Of a DNA stretch of 64,000 bases, positions 25,376 to 37,240 are shown in pieces (the stretch's first letter is position 1; the number at the start of each line of letters is the position of its first letter). The notes below the pieces were generated by a model. The model did no database searches, was not told the DNA's origin, and saw only the letters and a list, made by a program, of their open reading frames with translations. This DNA is from Myoxocephalus aenaeus (taxonomy: Eukaryota > Chordata > Actinopteri > Perciformes > Cottidae). Position numbers and translations under genes: made by a program. The DNA is taken from NCBI GenBank assembly GCA_038501785.1, contig JBAMJR010000013.1:858501-922500 (forward strand), read 5' to 3'.

Positions 25376-28175
25376 CAAAAGTAGAGCGTATTAATTCAGG
25401 AAATTAAACAATAAAGAAAGTGCAAAAATGCAAAGTATGTGCAGTGTATTAGCTGGTCCCGGGTCAGGGCTCAGTTATTGGGGACCAGAAGGACCCTTGA
25501 AATAAAGCACCGAAGATAAATCCGCTGCCATGATCAAGTCCGGGTTTGTAATCTCAATTTAAATTTGCATCGCGCATTCCCAGCAGTGTCGAGGAGCGAT
25601 GACTTACTTCACATTGGGGCACTCGTCGCACACCATCTCCTGAGTCATCTGGAAGCGGCCGGGTCCGAGCTGCGTTGTCCTCATCTCCTGTCTGCAGTTA
25701 CACTTCCTCTTGCCGGGGGCTTCTTTGGCTATCGGCTTGTTGCGTACGACCTGGGCGATAAAAGCAGCGAATGGATCAGACGATGAATCTGCACATGTTG
25801 CAGTGTGACGGTGTGCAAAGATCAGTTTGACAGCTTAAATATCAATGCACGTTGAATCAGACATATGCAGTTGTGGCACATTCCACTTCATATTACATGC
25901 TTCAAATATGATTAATAAATGCAGGTTGTCTTCCCCTCACCTCGACAAAGTTCCCAGAGTACACCTCTTCAAGCATGACCTCCAGGTCGAGTATGATGTC
26001 ATTTCCTCTGGGGATGTTCCTGTCCTGCTGCTGTCGATTGCCTCCAAACATGAACCCAAAGTCACCAAAGAAGCTACAGAAGGAGAGAGGAGACCATTTG
26101 TTTTCCAAGTATAGACAAAAACTCAAATTTAATCTATAATTTGATTTAGCATCATTCCAAATATTTATTTAAAAACACTGTCAGTACATTTTAAATCAAT
26201 CTTTTTTTGTTGCACGTTTGTAGCAAATATCCCAGAAACAGATGTTAATCTTGTAAACCAATTTCCCTGAAGAGTTGGTTCTTTCTAATCACAAGTGGCA
26301 TATTTATCCTCATCTAGTCTAAAGATTGAAAAATTCAATAAAAAAAAAAAGTTAATCAACAAGAACATGTATCTTCAGAATCAGTGCCACACTGACACAG
26401 AGTCAATGGAACCCAATACTCTCGATAATCAACAGGCACACAATGTCAACAGTTTTGTTATTAACTTTTTATTTGGTTAAAACCAGGAACTCCATTGTAA
26501 ACGGTTCCCTGTGAGGTCCGTGGATTCATTCAGGTTAACAATGTAGTTATTGTTAGTTTTTTTGGGTGAACTGGCCCTTTAAGTGGACCTTACTTACCTT
26601 ACATAAGCCATTTAACGGCATTCAGTAGAGATTCCCATTGGCTGTTAGCTCGGACTGTAAAACAAATAATAATCTGAGACCCCCACCTGGAGAAGATATC
26701 GTTGTGTGAGCTGTGGTGACCCTCTTTCAGTCCATCTTCTCCATACGCCTCGTACTGTTTCCTTTTCTCCTCATCTGAGAGCACCTGAACAAAAAGAAAG
26801 AAAACCTGTCAGTCACGGGACAAACAAATACTACAATGTTTTTAATTCACATCTCATACAACATGTGGAACCAATCATATAAACGCCTTTTCAATCCAAA
26901 TGCTATGAAACAAAACCTCAAACACCATCAACACCGTCACATGATATGATGAATATAAGAATGTTCACAAAAGCAGTACTATTTGCACAAGGTAAGCTAA
27001 GATAAGCTAGAACTATATTTATCCCCAAGGGAGCAGCAGTTGCAGTACAAAGTAGGAAAGAGTGTTAATGTAAAACAGAATGCAAATTTAAAATAGCAAT
27101 ACAGGTCAACGTATAAAATAGACATCTGAAATATACAGGATATATATGTGGATAAGAACTGTCATATAGTTATAAATCAATCACACGACAAGTCACGGTT
27201 ATCTATTTTAAGAGCAACGTGAACATTTGATAGAAAAACACCTGCAGACCTGCTCTGAAGCCCCTCCCACTTATCCACGTCTAGCTTTCCTGAACGCCAG
27301 CTGTGCCGCGTCACAGCCAATCAGATGCGGCCACACAGTCTAGTCGACCAATCACAGTGGCCGTGCCGTTTCCAACAACAACCAAACAGCCAGCGTACCA
27401 AAGAAAAATACTTTTATGTCCATCTACGATCTACAGTTTCTTGACAGTCATGCAAATAAAACCACATTTAGGTTCAAAATAACTTTCCCGTGCCCTCTCC
27501 ACAACTCCCACCAAGCACGTCATGTGTAAACTCACCTCATAAGCTGCTCCCAGGTCTGCAAATTTGTCTGCAGCCTTCGGGTCGTCCGGGTTTCTGTCGG
27601 GGTGTAACTGGAGAGCCAGCTTTCTGTAGGCCTTCTTGATGTCCCTGATGGATGCACTCTTGGTCACCCCCAAGATCTGATAGAAATCTCGCCTACGAGA
27701 GAGAGAGGGGCAATAGAGAGAGGAGAGGGTGGGGGTGGTAACAAAGGGTTATGAACGACACACAAAAGGGAGCAAAATGTACGTTACATAAAACACTGTT
27801 GTCACGTTTACAGGGTGAATTATAAACAGGCACAGGGGAGGACGCCTGGGTGTAGCTTAGCTTGTATGCTAGCTCTCAGCTAACTAAGCTAGCTTGCCAT
27901 TTTTTTTTTTTTTTAAACAACCGTTAGAGTACTAACTGTAAACGCGTAACTAGGTAACAACAAAACGCGAAAAATAAACTCTTATGAGCGCGCTACTAGC
28001 TCGGCGCGTGAACCTGCTCCCGTGCACACACGTTGGGAGCTGCTCTGGACCAATCACAGTGGAACATGTGTACCACCTGGCGATGCTGAGTGAGAACTTA
28101 CCCGGCGAGCACCGCGGTGATAACGTAAAGAAGCAAGCAGCATACATTGCACAGATTCATCCCTTTGGTCGCCAT
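23330..28175 (-). CDS. dnajb11: DnaJ homolog subfamily B member 11 (ERdj3), ER-lumenal Hsp40
   Basis: Co-chaperone that delivers unfolded clients to BiP in the endoplasmic reticulum. Ten coding exons join in phase: 28102-28175, 27536-27692, 26687-26784, 25941-26073, 25608-25750, 24770-24852, 24628-24685, 24400-24511, 24100-24259 and 23330-23394, giving 1083 bp and 360 aa (human 358). The first about 24 residues are a hydrophobic signal peptide. The J domain follows, with HPD at residues 55-57, then a Gly/Phe-rich linker, a substrate domain with the CNC (171-173) and CDEC cysteine pairs typical of ERdj3, and the conserved C-terminus ending NGLQGY. The start ATG is the one that places the signal peptide; a second in-frame ATG five codons later is possible. 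Introns contain LINE-tail fragments. It is divergent from tbccd1 across a duplicated intergenic segment, an order also found in human. Confidence 0.97.
25225..25380 (+). mobile_element. Retroelement 3' tail fragment in dnajb11 intron 5
   Basis: Contains ACTTTATTTATCCCCAAGGG followed by GAAATTAGTTTGTCACAG, the tail shared by several fish LINE/SINE families (TTTATTGATCCCCNNGGGGAAATT). A short (AC)n tract at about 25341-25374 follows. A further worn copy of the TTTATCCCCAAGGG core lies in intron 2 near 27,018. Confidence 0.6.
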
Positions 28176-29807
28176 GGATCTACCCGTGTTTCTAAAGGGA
28201 AGTAGCTAAAAAGAACAGCCGGCTTTTTTGAAGGTTGGATACCCGGCTGCCCGTCACGAGCCTTCTTCCTCCTGTCAGAGAGAGCCCACCCACTGGACGT
28301 CTCCGTCACAAAACACCCCGCCCTCCATTAAAGAAACACATCTCATCCTTCTACTGGATATAGCATACGATGTTTGTGTGTAATAGTGTACTATATATAT
28401 GTATACGTTATAATAGTAATATAATAATAACACGGGGCTCCATAGTCTGCACAAGATGCAACCACCACTTTATTGATCTCTTTACACACACTCGTATAAC
28501 AAGTTGTTCCTTTTTCCGGTTTATCCTTCACAATAAAAGCCCCAGACATATACACAGGGACACTGCCTCCTAGAGACCTGGTAAAGTAACTCAATATAAT
28601 AGCTTACGTTAAAAAAAAAAAAGTAGCAAGTTATATACAGCAAAATTAGCACGGTTTTCAAACTAAAAACAGGCGACTCTAAAGCGCACCCTCCATTAAA
28701 GAAACATATTTCATCCTTCTGCTGATTATAGCATCCGTTTTTTTGTGTTATAGTGTACTACATAGTTTATAATAGTAATACAATAACAACACGGGGCACA
28801 AGACGGCAACCACTTTATTTCTCCCCTTAACACACAGTCCGAGAACAATTTTACTTTTTCCAGGTTTATCCTTCACAATAAAATCCCCAGACACATACAC
28901 CGGACCACTGCTTCCTAGAGAGCTGTTCAATTAACTCATTATAATAGCACACGTAATAAAAAAAAAAAGAAGAAAAAAAAAAGTATAAAGCCAAATACAG
29001 CAAAACTAGCACGGGTTTCAAACTAAAACTCTAGCGCGCGCCCCCGCGAGCCGCGCGCAACAGATGTCAGCTCGGAGGAGGGCGCCAAATAGGAAGAACG
29101 ACAGACGTTTAGAAAGAGCTGCCTCTAATCACAACAAACCGGGTCAACGACAGGATCCGCTCTCGTCTTCACGGTCCCGTATGTGTGACCCGTCGAGGCG
29201 GGACACCGCGTAGCCTGGATGACGACAAAGGCTGAAAGTAAGAGCAAGGACACGTCTTTTTTTCTGTCTGGTTTTCCCGCGCTAGCTCACGGCAGCTAAG
29301 TCAGTCCACTAAATGAAGTCCACTTTGAGATAAAACCCGCAGTCCCCTCGTGCTTCCAGCTACCAAGGTAACGACACACCTTTCGTATGGTGCCATTAAA
29401 ACCAGAAGGGACTTTTGTGTTTTTAGCTCAGCTCGCGTGCCAAACGCAGTGTTGTGATGGCAGGTCAGGTGTTGATGACACGAGCAGCCTGGTGGCCTGT
29501 TGTCATGGGAGCTGATCTATAAACACGTGTTTTCAGAAGGTTATTATCAATGCAATAACCCTTTGACACTTACACACACTATTACTTTAACATCCCATAT
29601 TTATTCCAGCAGCTGTATTCCATTTTGTACTTTGTGAAATGTTTGTTTTCCCCTTATTGTCCTTGTGTTTAGCTGTATATTTATTTATTTATATCATCTC
29701 TCTAATCAGGTTACTTTAGTGTTTCTATATTGCAGAAAAGTTGCACTGTGAAATTCTTTCATGTCAGTCTATCATGTGTCTTTTTTTATGTCCTTTTCTC
29801 TTCAGAC
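28176..29807. promoter_or_regulatory. Shared dnajb11/tbccd1 upstream region
   Basis: The two start codons lie 1.6 kb apart on opposite strands. The dnajb11 side (28,200-28,330) has GC-rich sequence with TGACG/GACGTC-like motifs that could serve ATF/XBP1-type factors; I do not see a perfect ERSE. The middle is a tandem duplication listed separately. A CpG-rich stretch at about 29,030-29,240 with a donor GTAAGA after 29,237 is the likely untranslated first exon and promoter of tbccd1, whose coding begins in the next exon after an acceptor at 29,805. Confidence 0.55.
28319..29030 (+). repeat. Diverged tandem duplication, unit about 360 bp
   Basis: Two direct copies, about 28,319-28,682 and 28,688-29,030, share long phrases in the same order: CCCTCCATTAAAGAAACA, ATAGTGTACTA, AACACGGGG, ACCACTTTATT, TTTATCCTTCACAATAAAA, CCCCAGACA, CTAGAGA, an A-rich run, and TTTCAAACTAAAA. 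Both include an AT-rich poly-A run before the right junction. Divergence is visible by eye, so the duplication is not recent. Confidence 0.9.
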
Positions 29808-32775
29808 ATGGAGGAAGACGTTGTGAGTGTATGGCCCCGCATGGAGCCCTTCTTACTGGGTGCCCTGCAGGTGAATATGCTCATCTATTCAATGCAACGA
29901 TATATATATATATAACGCAAGTGAACGCAAACGTAGTAAAATAACTGGAATGAATGCCTCTTTTTTCGCAGGTGGCTCCCTCCTCCAAGCTCAGCTTGCA
30001 CTATCTTCGCAAGATGGCGACCTACGTGCGGTCCCGGGACGGCTGCTTCCCCAATTTGGGCTGGCCCATGTGGAGGCATATAGCCTGTGGGAAGCTGCAG
30101 CTTCCGGAAGACCATGCGTGGCTCTATTTCGAGACCTTTGACCTGCTGAACGGCCACACGTCGGAGGAGAGGCTGGAGTGGGCGGAGTGTCTTTCCCAGT
30201 GCTCCTCCAAAAGTGAGCTGGATCAACAAAGGAACAAGGTAAACACTTGTGTAATGTGCTATCTTATTGTGTCGCATGACCTGTTTCCTGTATCACATCT
30301 GAGTCTTTCCCCCCCCCTGAGGCAGAGGTTATTGTTGTTGTAACCCTGCTCTAATTCCAGTCGGCGCTACACATTGATAAGCGCACCTTGTTGTCCCCTC
30401 TTCGCTCCAGCTGTCTGTGGACACACTGCAGTTCCTCCTCTTCCTCTACGTCCAGCAGCTGAACCGCGCGTCTCTGCGCACCTCTCTGATCGGCGAAGAG
30501 TGGCCCAGCCATCGCACCCGCTGCCCCTCTCCGTCCGACCGGGAGGCCAAGACCAGCTCTCAGAACAAGGTCCGTGTTACTGTGACGGGCGAGATGAAAT
30601 ATTATTGCACGCTTCTGCAATATTCTGTTGTTCTGATTGCTACCTATTGGCCAGTGGGAAGCATCTACATGGTCACGTTTTGAAGCGCAAATGTTACTGT
30701 CTTCTCTTGATTCTTCGTGCAACTCGTTTTTTTTGCTGTTTGGTTTCTGCAGAACTGGGATGATCAGGCTCACCTGTCATTTGTGCAAAGCCATCTAGCC
30801 GAGATTCTGGAGCTGCTGGTGGAGCCCGGCCATCTGTCACAATCTGGACAGGCCCTCAGAGATTGCCAGGTCTGCGGTTGGGTCTTATTTATTCAAGTGA
30901 CAAAGGGGTCAAGCTACGAATCGGCAGCACCCTTTGGCTTTACGTACATGTGTTTTGCTTACAGAAGTTTTGGCATCTTTGGGTATCTAGCATTTCTGTT
31001 TGTTTTTTGCCAGATATCCCTGGAGGCTGTGCGGAGCTTGGGCCTGCTCCTGGAGGGCTCGGTCGGCCACGGCAGAGCGGTTCAGCCCGTCCACAGGCTG
31101 CTCACCAAAGGCCCGCTCCAGACACAGGCCGGCTACTCCACGCTCAGCCACTCCTTCTCCCTGCACAAGCTCCTCTCGTGTCTCCAGCAAAGCCTCACGC
31201 TCAACCCCTTTGGGATAACCGCCTGCCTGTGCTCGGGCAAGAAACTAGCCTGGGCTCAACAAGGTATGCTTAAAAATCTCCTCGACTGCATTTTCATACA
31301 AATCTGCACATCACTCTTTCTACCTGTCTACCTACATTTTTTCTGACTTTGTTCATTCCAGTAGAGGGATCCATGAAGAGAGCCAAAATAGCCCGGAACA
31401 CCCACACGGCTCCGCCTGGCAGTAAGATGGTGCTGATGTCGCAAGTCTTCAAACAGACGCTGGCTAAAACCTCCGACAAGCTGACCGGCGCCAACATCAA
31501 AATCCACAGATGCTCGGACGCCTTCATATACCTCCTCTCACCCCTCAGGTGAGATTAGCTTCCAATTATGAACGTGTGTGTGTGTGTGTGTTGTGTACTT
31601 GTTGGGGCTCGTCCATCTTTGATTTGTGTTGCTCCTCCAGATCAGTCAGTGTGGACAAATGCCGGGACTGCACGGTGGTCCTGGGTCCCGTCGAGACCAG
31701 CGTCCACATCCACAGCTGCCAGAACCTGCGGGTGGTGTGCGTGGCCGGCAGGATCGCCGTCGGCGTCTCCTCGCGTTGCACCATCCACGCCTTGACGCCC
31801 ACCCGCCCCTTGCTCCTGCCCGGAAACGCGGACATCACGCTGGGGCCCTTCCACACGTTCTACCCGGCCCTGGAGGATCACATGGCCAGCGTGGGGCTGG
31901 CCGTGGTCCCCAACGCCTGGGACCGACCCTTGCTCCTGGGGAACGAGGGCCTGGTCAACCCCTCGCTCAACGCGTCGTCCAACCCGGACCCCGCCTGCTA
32001 CCGCCTGCTGCCCCCCGCCGAGTTTAACGCGCTGGTGGTGCCGTTCCAGACGGAGGGCGACACGTGCGAGGTGCCGGGGGGGTTGCCGCCTCCGTATCAG
32101 GCGGCGCTGGACGAAAAGCAGAGGAGGATTCAGAACTGGCAGAAGACTGTGATGGAGGCCCGGCTGAACAAGTGAGTGGCAGATCAGACCCTCTTCACAT
32201 CATTTCTTTATTAAAAAAAAAAAATGTAATTTGATAGACTTTCTAATATCACTTAAACATGCGCGTGAAAGAAATGTTTTTATAGTCGGCGCACCGTTTG
32301 AACCAGTGGAAAGTTCCAACAGACCAGCCGTTTAAAAAATCCACTCAGAGCCACTCAGATGTTGTCAGAAAACTTGCTGGAGGGGCTCGACACTCTACCT
32401 GACCCCGGCAGCGCAGGAGAGCGTTTCATGAGGGCAAAGAAAGGATCGATGGACTCCCACGTGGCAGTATTTTAACCCTCGCCTCTCCCACACCCCGGCT
32501 CTCTTCCCGCTCCGTTACTTCTCGCCTGATGGTCTCCTGTGTGTGTTTTCTCCAGGGAGCAGAAGCGCCAGTTCCAGGAGTTGGTGGAGGTCAAGTTCCA
32601 CGAGTGGCTCCTGGAATCGGGGCACAGGCAGGAACTCGACAGCCTCATCCCGCCCGCGATGGCCTCTTTAAGGGACTCCTCCGGTGGCCCCGCCGCGGCC
32701 GAGACGCCCCGAGTTCCTGAAGCCAAGCCCGTGAGGAACGGACGGCCAGTGAGACAGTCGCCTTTGGCTTGTTGA
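29808..32775 (+). CDS. tbccd1: TBCC domain-containing protein 1
   Basis: Relative of tubulin cofactor C that in human and algae positions the centrosome/basal body and keeps the Golgi organised. Eight coding exons join in phase: 29808-29870, 29972-30238, 30411-30569, 30753-30869, 31014-31263, 31362-31548, 31641-32171 and 32556-32775, 1794 bp and 597 aa (human 557). The N-terminal half matches TBCCD1 (SLHYLRK, WRHIACGKLQL, RTSLIGEEWPS). The C-CAP/TBCC beta-helix domain spans about residues 325-470, with KIHRCSDAFIYLLSPLR and LTPTRPLLLPGN, followed by the conserved GHRQELDSL tail. Exon 8 is strongly GC-rich at third positions compared with exons 2-5. The extra length over human is mainly at the C-terminus. 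The ATG lies 2 bases after an acceptor, so exon 1 is untranslated. Confidence 0.96.
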
Positions 32776-34511
32776 ACAGTTGGTCTCGCCTGGGTCTTAA
32801 GCTAGCGAGACGGGCTGCGTGTGGTCTGACATCGAGTCCTCACGTTGTTAACACGCAGACGAGCGTGTTTAAGTATTAATGCACGGCATGTCACACCGCA
32901 CTCTGGTAAGTCTGGAGCCGGTGATCCAGCTTTTATTGCCGCTTACGCCCCACTCCTTCGAGCGGAAAGGCAGCTAAGTCCTTCACGTGTCTAAAGCCGA
33001 GCAGGGAGTGGATCGGCATGTTGTCAAACGACATCGCAGGCCTCCGCTCCTTTTGAGGAGAGCTACAGGCGCACCGGGTGCAGCATCTGCGACGTCACCG
33101 CAGGCTTTTAAAAAGGGACACAAAGTTAGACAGAAATTGAGGGCAAAGGCACCGAAGGGCATATAAATGACGTTCTTTTGAAGCATCGATAGCTCTTAAG
33201 TGTAATAATGACTCGCATAACCTTTTTTTTTTTTTTTGGAGTGTTTCGAGACCATTAGCGGAGCTTGAACTTAAAGCACTTATTGCATCTGGTGTCACAG
33301 CACGCCGCTTGAAGGGAAGCTGCGGCTCATCGTGTTCACGTGGTTCTGCTGGAGAACCACGACTGCTGTGGATCTCTTCCATTAAACATGGAGTAATTGT
33401 CACCATTTCTTCCCAAACCGTGCACACATATATGAACTATATATATAATTAAAAAAAAGTTGACGTGCATTTAAAGATGGAGAATATAGACGGTAAATGA
33501 ATGTAGCACTTTAGGTATTAAGGACATATTAGTGCTCTTACAGTTACTAGCTCAGGTCATAGTATTTTGTGTGTGTTGATTGATTGATGAATCTAATAAA
33601 TGGCAATCAAGTGTTTCCCATTATAGGTGGGGGCGGGGGGGGAAAGGAAGGAATATTAACATAATTTATTGTAGGTACATGATTGTGCTGTCCAAACTGT
33701 CATTTTATGAAGGTACAACAATACTTCTACACTGCTCTGTCAAGCATGATGATTTCAAATTTTTGCTGATTTATCCGTTTAATTTCTTCAGTGCTACTGA
33801 AATAACAAGATTTGTCAAATGAGGCTAAATTAAACCAACTTTAGGTCCGTTTGAAGAACTGCTGCTGTCTAAATGTATGTTTTATTTTTGTATTAATTCC
33901 CCTGTATGAATATGTATATTTTAGCATTATAATAAGAATATTTTTCATAAATCTACCTGGCCTCCTGAACCGTTTCTTTGCATTTAAAACCTCCAAGTGT
34001 ACTTCAGCCCAGTTAGCTTCCTGTTTCCATCCTTCCACTCATCACGGCACGCTGAGGTTTTACAGATCGAGACAATAGACCTGCTGCATGTGTATTCAGG
34101 GCATTTTCATTACTTCTTGATGAAGAAAATGTACTGTAAAAAAAAAAAAAAAGCTATTACACGACAGAATATTACTGTACATTTTCAGAAACGCTGTTAT
34201 GTGATTACACTGTAAAAGGCCTTACTGCTGGACAACTTTGATTTGAACACACATGCACCTTGAAGTAGTTACTATACGAAGAGCACAGTATGTTGGTGAT
34301 TGTTTAAAAAAGAAAAAATTAATTAAAACTTTGACTAAAACCAGACTGCCTATTGTTTTGATTGTGTCTTCAGTAATATGCTGTGAATCTTTGGTCTAGT
34401 GGGAACTCTTCAGGTCATAAAGTTCACCTGAATAAAGAAATTGAAATGCAGAATTCCTACAGTAGTACTACTAGTAGTACCATGTGTTGCATCTGTGGTT
34501 ATGCACACTCC
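32776..34511 (+). other. tbccd1 3' UTR and downstream non-coding sequence
   Basis: No further exon is visible. A consensus AATAAA at 33,595-33,600 is the best candidate end of tbccd1, giving a 3' UTR of about 0.8 kb. Beyond it the sequence is AT-rich and unremarkable, with poly-A tracts near 33,451 and 34,139. Confidence 0.5.
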
Positions 34512-35051
34512 CAGTGGTGGAACGTAACTAAGTGGGTTTACTCCAGTACCGTACTAGAGTACAATTTTGAGGTACTTTAGTTGAGCGTTTTGATTTAATG
34601 CGACTTTATACTTCTACTCCACTACATATCAGAGGGGAATATTGTACTTTTTAATCCACTACATTTATCTGACAGCTTGAGGTACTTTACAGATTCAGAT
34701 TAATAATACAAAACATAAACAAATACATTGTTTTATTATTAAAAGGGTTAAGCTACTCAGCAGTCTATAAATATAAATTATAATTAATCCTAGCTCCACC
34801 TTTACCAACTGCAACATGAATGCATGAAAAATAATAATAATCCAGTACTTTAATATTCTATATAATATTCTGAAATGGGACATTCTGCATAATGAACAAA
34901 TGTACTTTTTATACTTTTAAGTGTATTTTGATGCTGATATTTGTTTTACTTTTACTTTAGCAAGATGTTGAATGCAGGACTTTTATTTGTAAGTATTTAT
35001 ACACAGTAATACTTTCCATAAAGTAAAATAACTGTACTACATCCATCACTG
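34512..35051 (+). mobile_element. Non-autonomous interspersed element, copy 3, best preserved
   Basis: Starts CAGTGGTGGAA and ends near 35,051 with CATCCATCACTG, an imperfect inverted copy of the start, so the element is about 540 bp with degenerate terminal inverted repeats. Internal phrases (TTTATACTTCTACTCCACTA, TTTATCTGACAGCTT) match copies at 10,084 and 14,828. No transposase is encoded. Confidence 0.8.
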
Positions 35052-35588
35052 CTTAAAACCTTGGTTACTTATATTTTACTCGTATTCCCATGTTGTGCTG
35101 CGTTGTACCACTGTCTCCTCCACCAGTGTTACAACTTCCTTTGCTGTTCAAAAACTTTACATACAAAATGCATATTGAGTTTATAAAATATAATGCATAG
35201 TAAAAAAAAGAGAAGAAAACAAGGGCCCCTTTTCTGCAAGAGTACTAATTTGTATACTTTGCTGATAATGTTTTACTTGTAAAAGAGTATTTTCTTACAA
35301 GAACAGAATACTTCTTCCCTCACTAAACGCTCTGCTCTATCTGGATTCATCCATAAGGCAGAAACAAGTCCTGAGTTGGCAGGTCCTCACCAGGTGGGTG
35401 CAAGCTGCTGGAGCTGGCATGCTGTATGTGGCATGGTGCGAGAGCCGGAGCGGGGGGAGGGGGGGGGGGGGGGCGGGCACGGGACCCTGCCAGTAGAGAA
35501 GTGGGGTCAATGGACGCTAACCGTGCCCGGCCATTATGCCGTAATCCTTCCTCGCTTTTCTGGAAAAACTGAATAGCACTAGAATCAC

Positions 35589-35693
35589 TGACTCAATTTT
35601 TGGATCTCATTTTCATGACAAAGCGATTACCGTTCCCCCCCTTTTGCCTCCGCCGTCGCTGTTTATAAACGTGGGAAAGCGGGGATATAAAAA
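35589..35693 (+). promoter_or_regulatory. crygs promoter: TATA box and AP-1/Maf-like site
   Basis: A canonical TATAAAAA lies at 35,686-35,693, about 108 bp before the start codon, predicting transcription from about 35,715. TGACTCA at 35,589-35,595 is an AP-1/half-MARE type site; large Maf proteins drive crystallin genes through such elements, though this one is not a full MARE. A poly-G run of about 20 lies further up, near 35,452-35,473. Confidence 0.6.
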
Positions 35694-35800
35694 GGGACCG
35701 GCGAGGGGCCGGTGCAACATCGAGACCTCAGGGGAACCAGCAGCAGCACCCAGCAGCATCACTCAACACCACCAGGGCCACCACACACCTAGCATCCAGG

Positions 35801-37142
35801 ATGGGCAGGGTGAGTTCAGGCAAAGTGGGACTGGCATTGACAGAGAGTCCGGTAACCCAGTGGCATGGAGGTTAAGAGTGAACATGTGGGTTTCAAGTGG
35901 TGGACAAAGCTGTATATGTGACCCTGTCTGCAGGGATGTTGGGGTTTGAACCTATTTTTGCAGCACTAGGTGTTGGTTGCTTTTCAGCTGCACTCAAAAC
36001 ATCACCAAAAGAATGCTTTTCAAGGCTTTTTTTGTAAAGTTTGTGTGACAAATGGTAATATCGGACCTTCCTAAGAGAGATAAGACTCCCATGTGTCGCC
36101 CGCCCCCCCAGATTGTCTTCTACGAGGACAAGAACTTCCAGGGCCGCCGCTATGAGTGCGACAGCGACTGCTCGGACTTCCACGCCTACCTGAGCCGCTG
36201 CAACTCCATCCGGGTGGAGAGCGGGGCCTGGGTGGTGTACGAGCGGCCCAACTACATGGGCTACCAGTACGTCCTGACCAGGGGGGAGTACCCGGAGTAC
36301 CAGCGCTGGACGGGCCTCAACGACCGCCTCAGCTCCTGCAAGATGGTCCACTTCGTAAGTCGGCCATCGCCTCTGATCCGACGTATACAGTGTGAACACT
36401 TTTTTTTTTATTGAGTGTGCAGATCTCTAACCTGTAAAAAAAAAAAAAGAAGAAAAAAAGCTGATGAAAGCAACAGGAGAGAAACAAACTGATCACAGAG
36501 GTCGTGCCGTGGCGTAATGGTGCTACCAGTGACTGCAGGGCGATGTCGATGGAGACCAATACGTGGGTTCAACTGACCCACAGCCTGCAGGCCGATTCAG
36601 GGCCTTCATAGAAAAATTGATCCAGCTGTGTGTACAGTTGTGCGCTACAATTTGTTATGTAATTGACGCGGCCCACACTATAACCACGATGAGCCTATTT
36701 ATGTGTGTTTGATGTGTATCGACCTGCTGCAGATGCAAATCTCATCTCCCTATATATCTCCCCCCATCGCCTTTTCTCTTCCCCCTCACTCGCCCACTCT
36801 CCGCCTATCTTCCACTTGACCCCCCTCCCCCCTACCGCCTCCCCCCTGCTTCCTCCCGTCACCCTCCAGACCAGCGGGACCCTGTACAAAATGCAGCTGT
36901 ATGAGAAGGCCGACTTCGGGGGCCAGGCCTTCGAGGCCACAGAGGACTGTCCCTCTCTCCTGGAGAAGTTGCGCTGGCGGGAGGTCAACTCCTGCAAGAT
37001 CGTGGAGGGCTGGTGGGTCTTCTACGAGCTGCCCAACTACCGCGGGCGCCAGTACTTCCTGGAGAAGGGGGAGTACCGCAAGCCGGGCGACTGGGGGGCC
37101 GCCAGCGCCACGGTGCAGTCCTTCAGGCGCTTCGCCGAATGA
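35801..37142 (+). CDS. crygs: Gamma-crystallin S, lens structural protein
   Basis: Soluble monomeric lens protein built of two domains with four Greek-key motifs. Exon 1 (35801-35809) encodes only three codons, M-G-R. Exon 2 (36112-36354) encodes the N-terminal domain with the signature IVFYEDKNFQGRRY and WVVYERPNYMGYQY. Exon 3 (36870-37142) encodes the C-terminal domain with LYEKADFGGQAFE and FYELPNYRGRQY, ending SFRRFAE. The three-exon layout, one domain per exon, is that of gamma-crystallins; total 525 bp and 174 aa (human CRYGS 178). Its place beside tbccd1 matches human CRYGS, which is why gamma S is preferred over the fish gamma M group, although the very short first exon also resembles gamma M. 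Codon third positions are very GC-rich in exons 2 and 3. An AATAAA lies at 37,235-37,240. Confidence 0.92.
36500..36590 (+). mobile_element. Possible worn tRNA-SINE remnant in crygs intron 2
   Basis: GTGGCGTAATGGTGCTACCA resembles an A-box region (usually GTGGCGCAGTGG) and GTGGGTTCAACTGACC about 45 bp later resembles a B box. Both are degraded and no complete tRNA fold is seen. Confidence 0.3.
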
Positions 37143-37234
37143 TCCGACCTCCATCCAAACGTTCAAAGAAAAAAAAGCTACTGATTTTAATTGACTATTT
37201 TGTGATTTGGAACTGAGGTCTCACAAATAATAAT

Positions 37235-37240
37235 AATAAA
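37235..37240 (+). terminator. Polyadenylation signal of crygs
   Basis: AATAAA inside a short AAT repeat, 93 bp after the stop codon, giving a compact 3' UTR typical of crystallin genes. Confidence 0.75.

Noticed and set aside
28050..28330. ER-stress response element (CCAAT-N9-CCACG) for dnajb11
   Set aside because: CCAAT motifs and TGACG/GACGTC words are present, but no correctly spaced ERSE was found on either strand near the promoter.
36500..36590. tRNA-like block in crygs intron 2 as a functional tRNA
   Set aside because: Box A and B are both degraded and stems do not pair; kept only as a weak SINE remnant.
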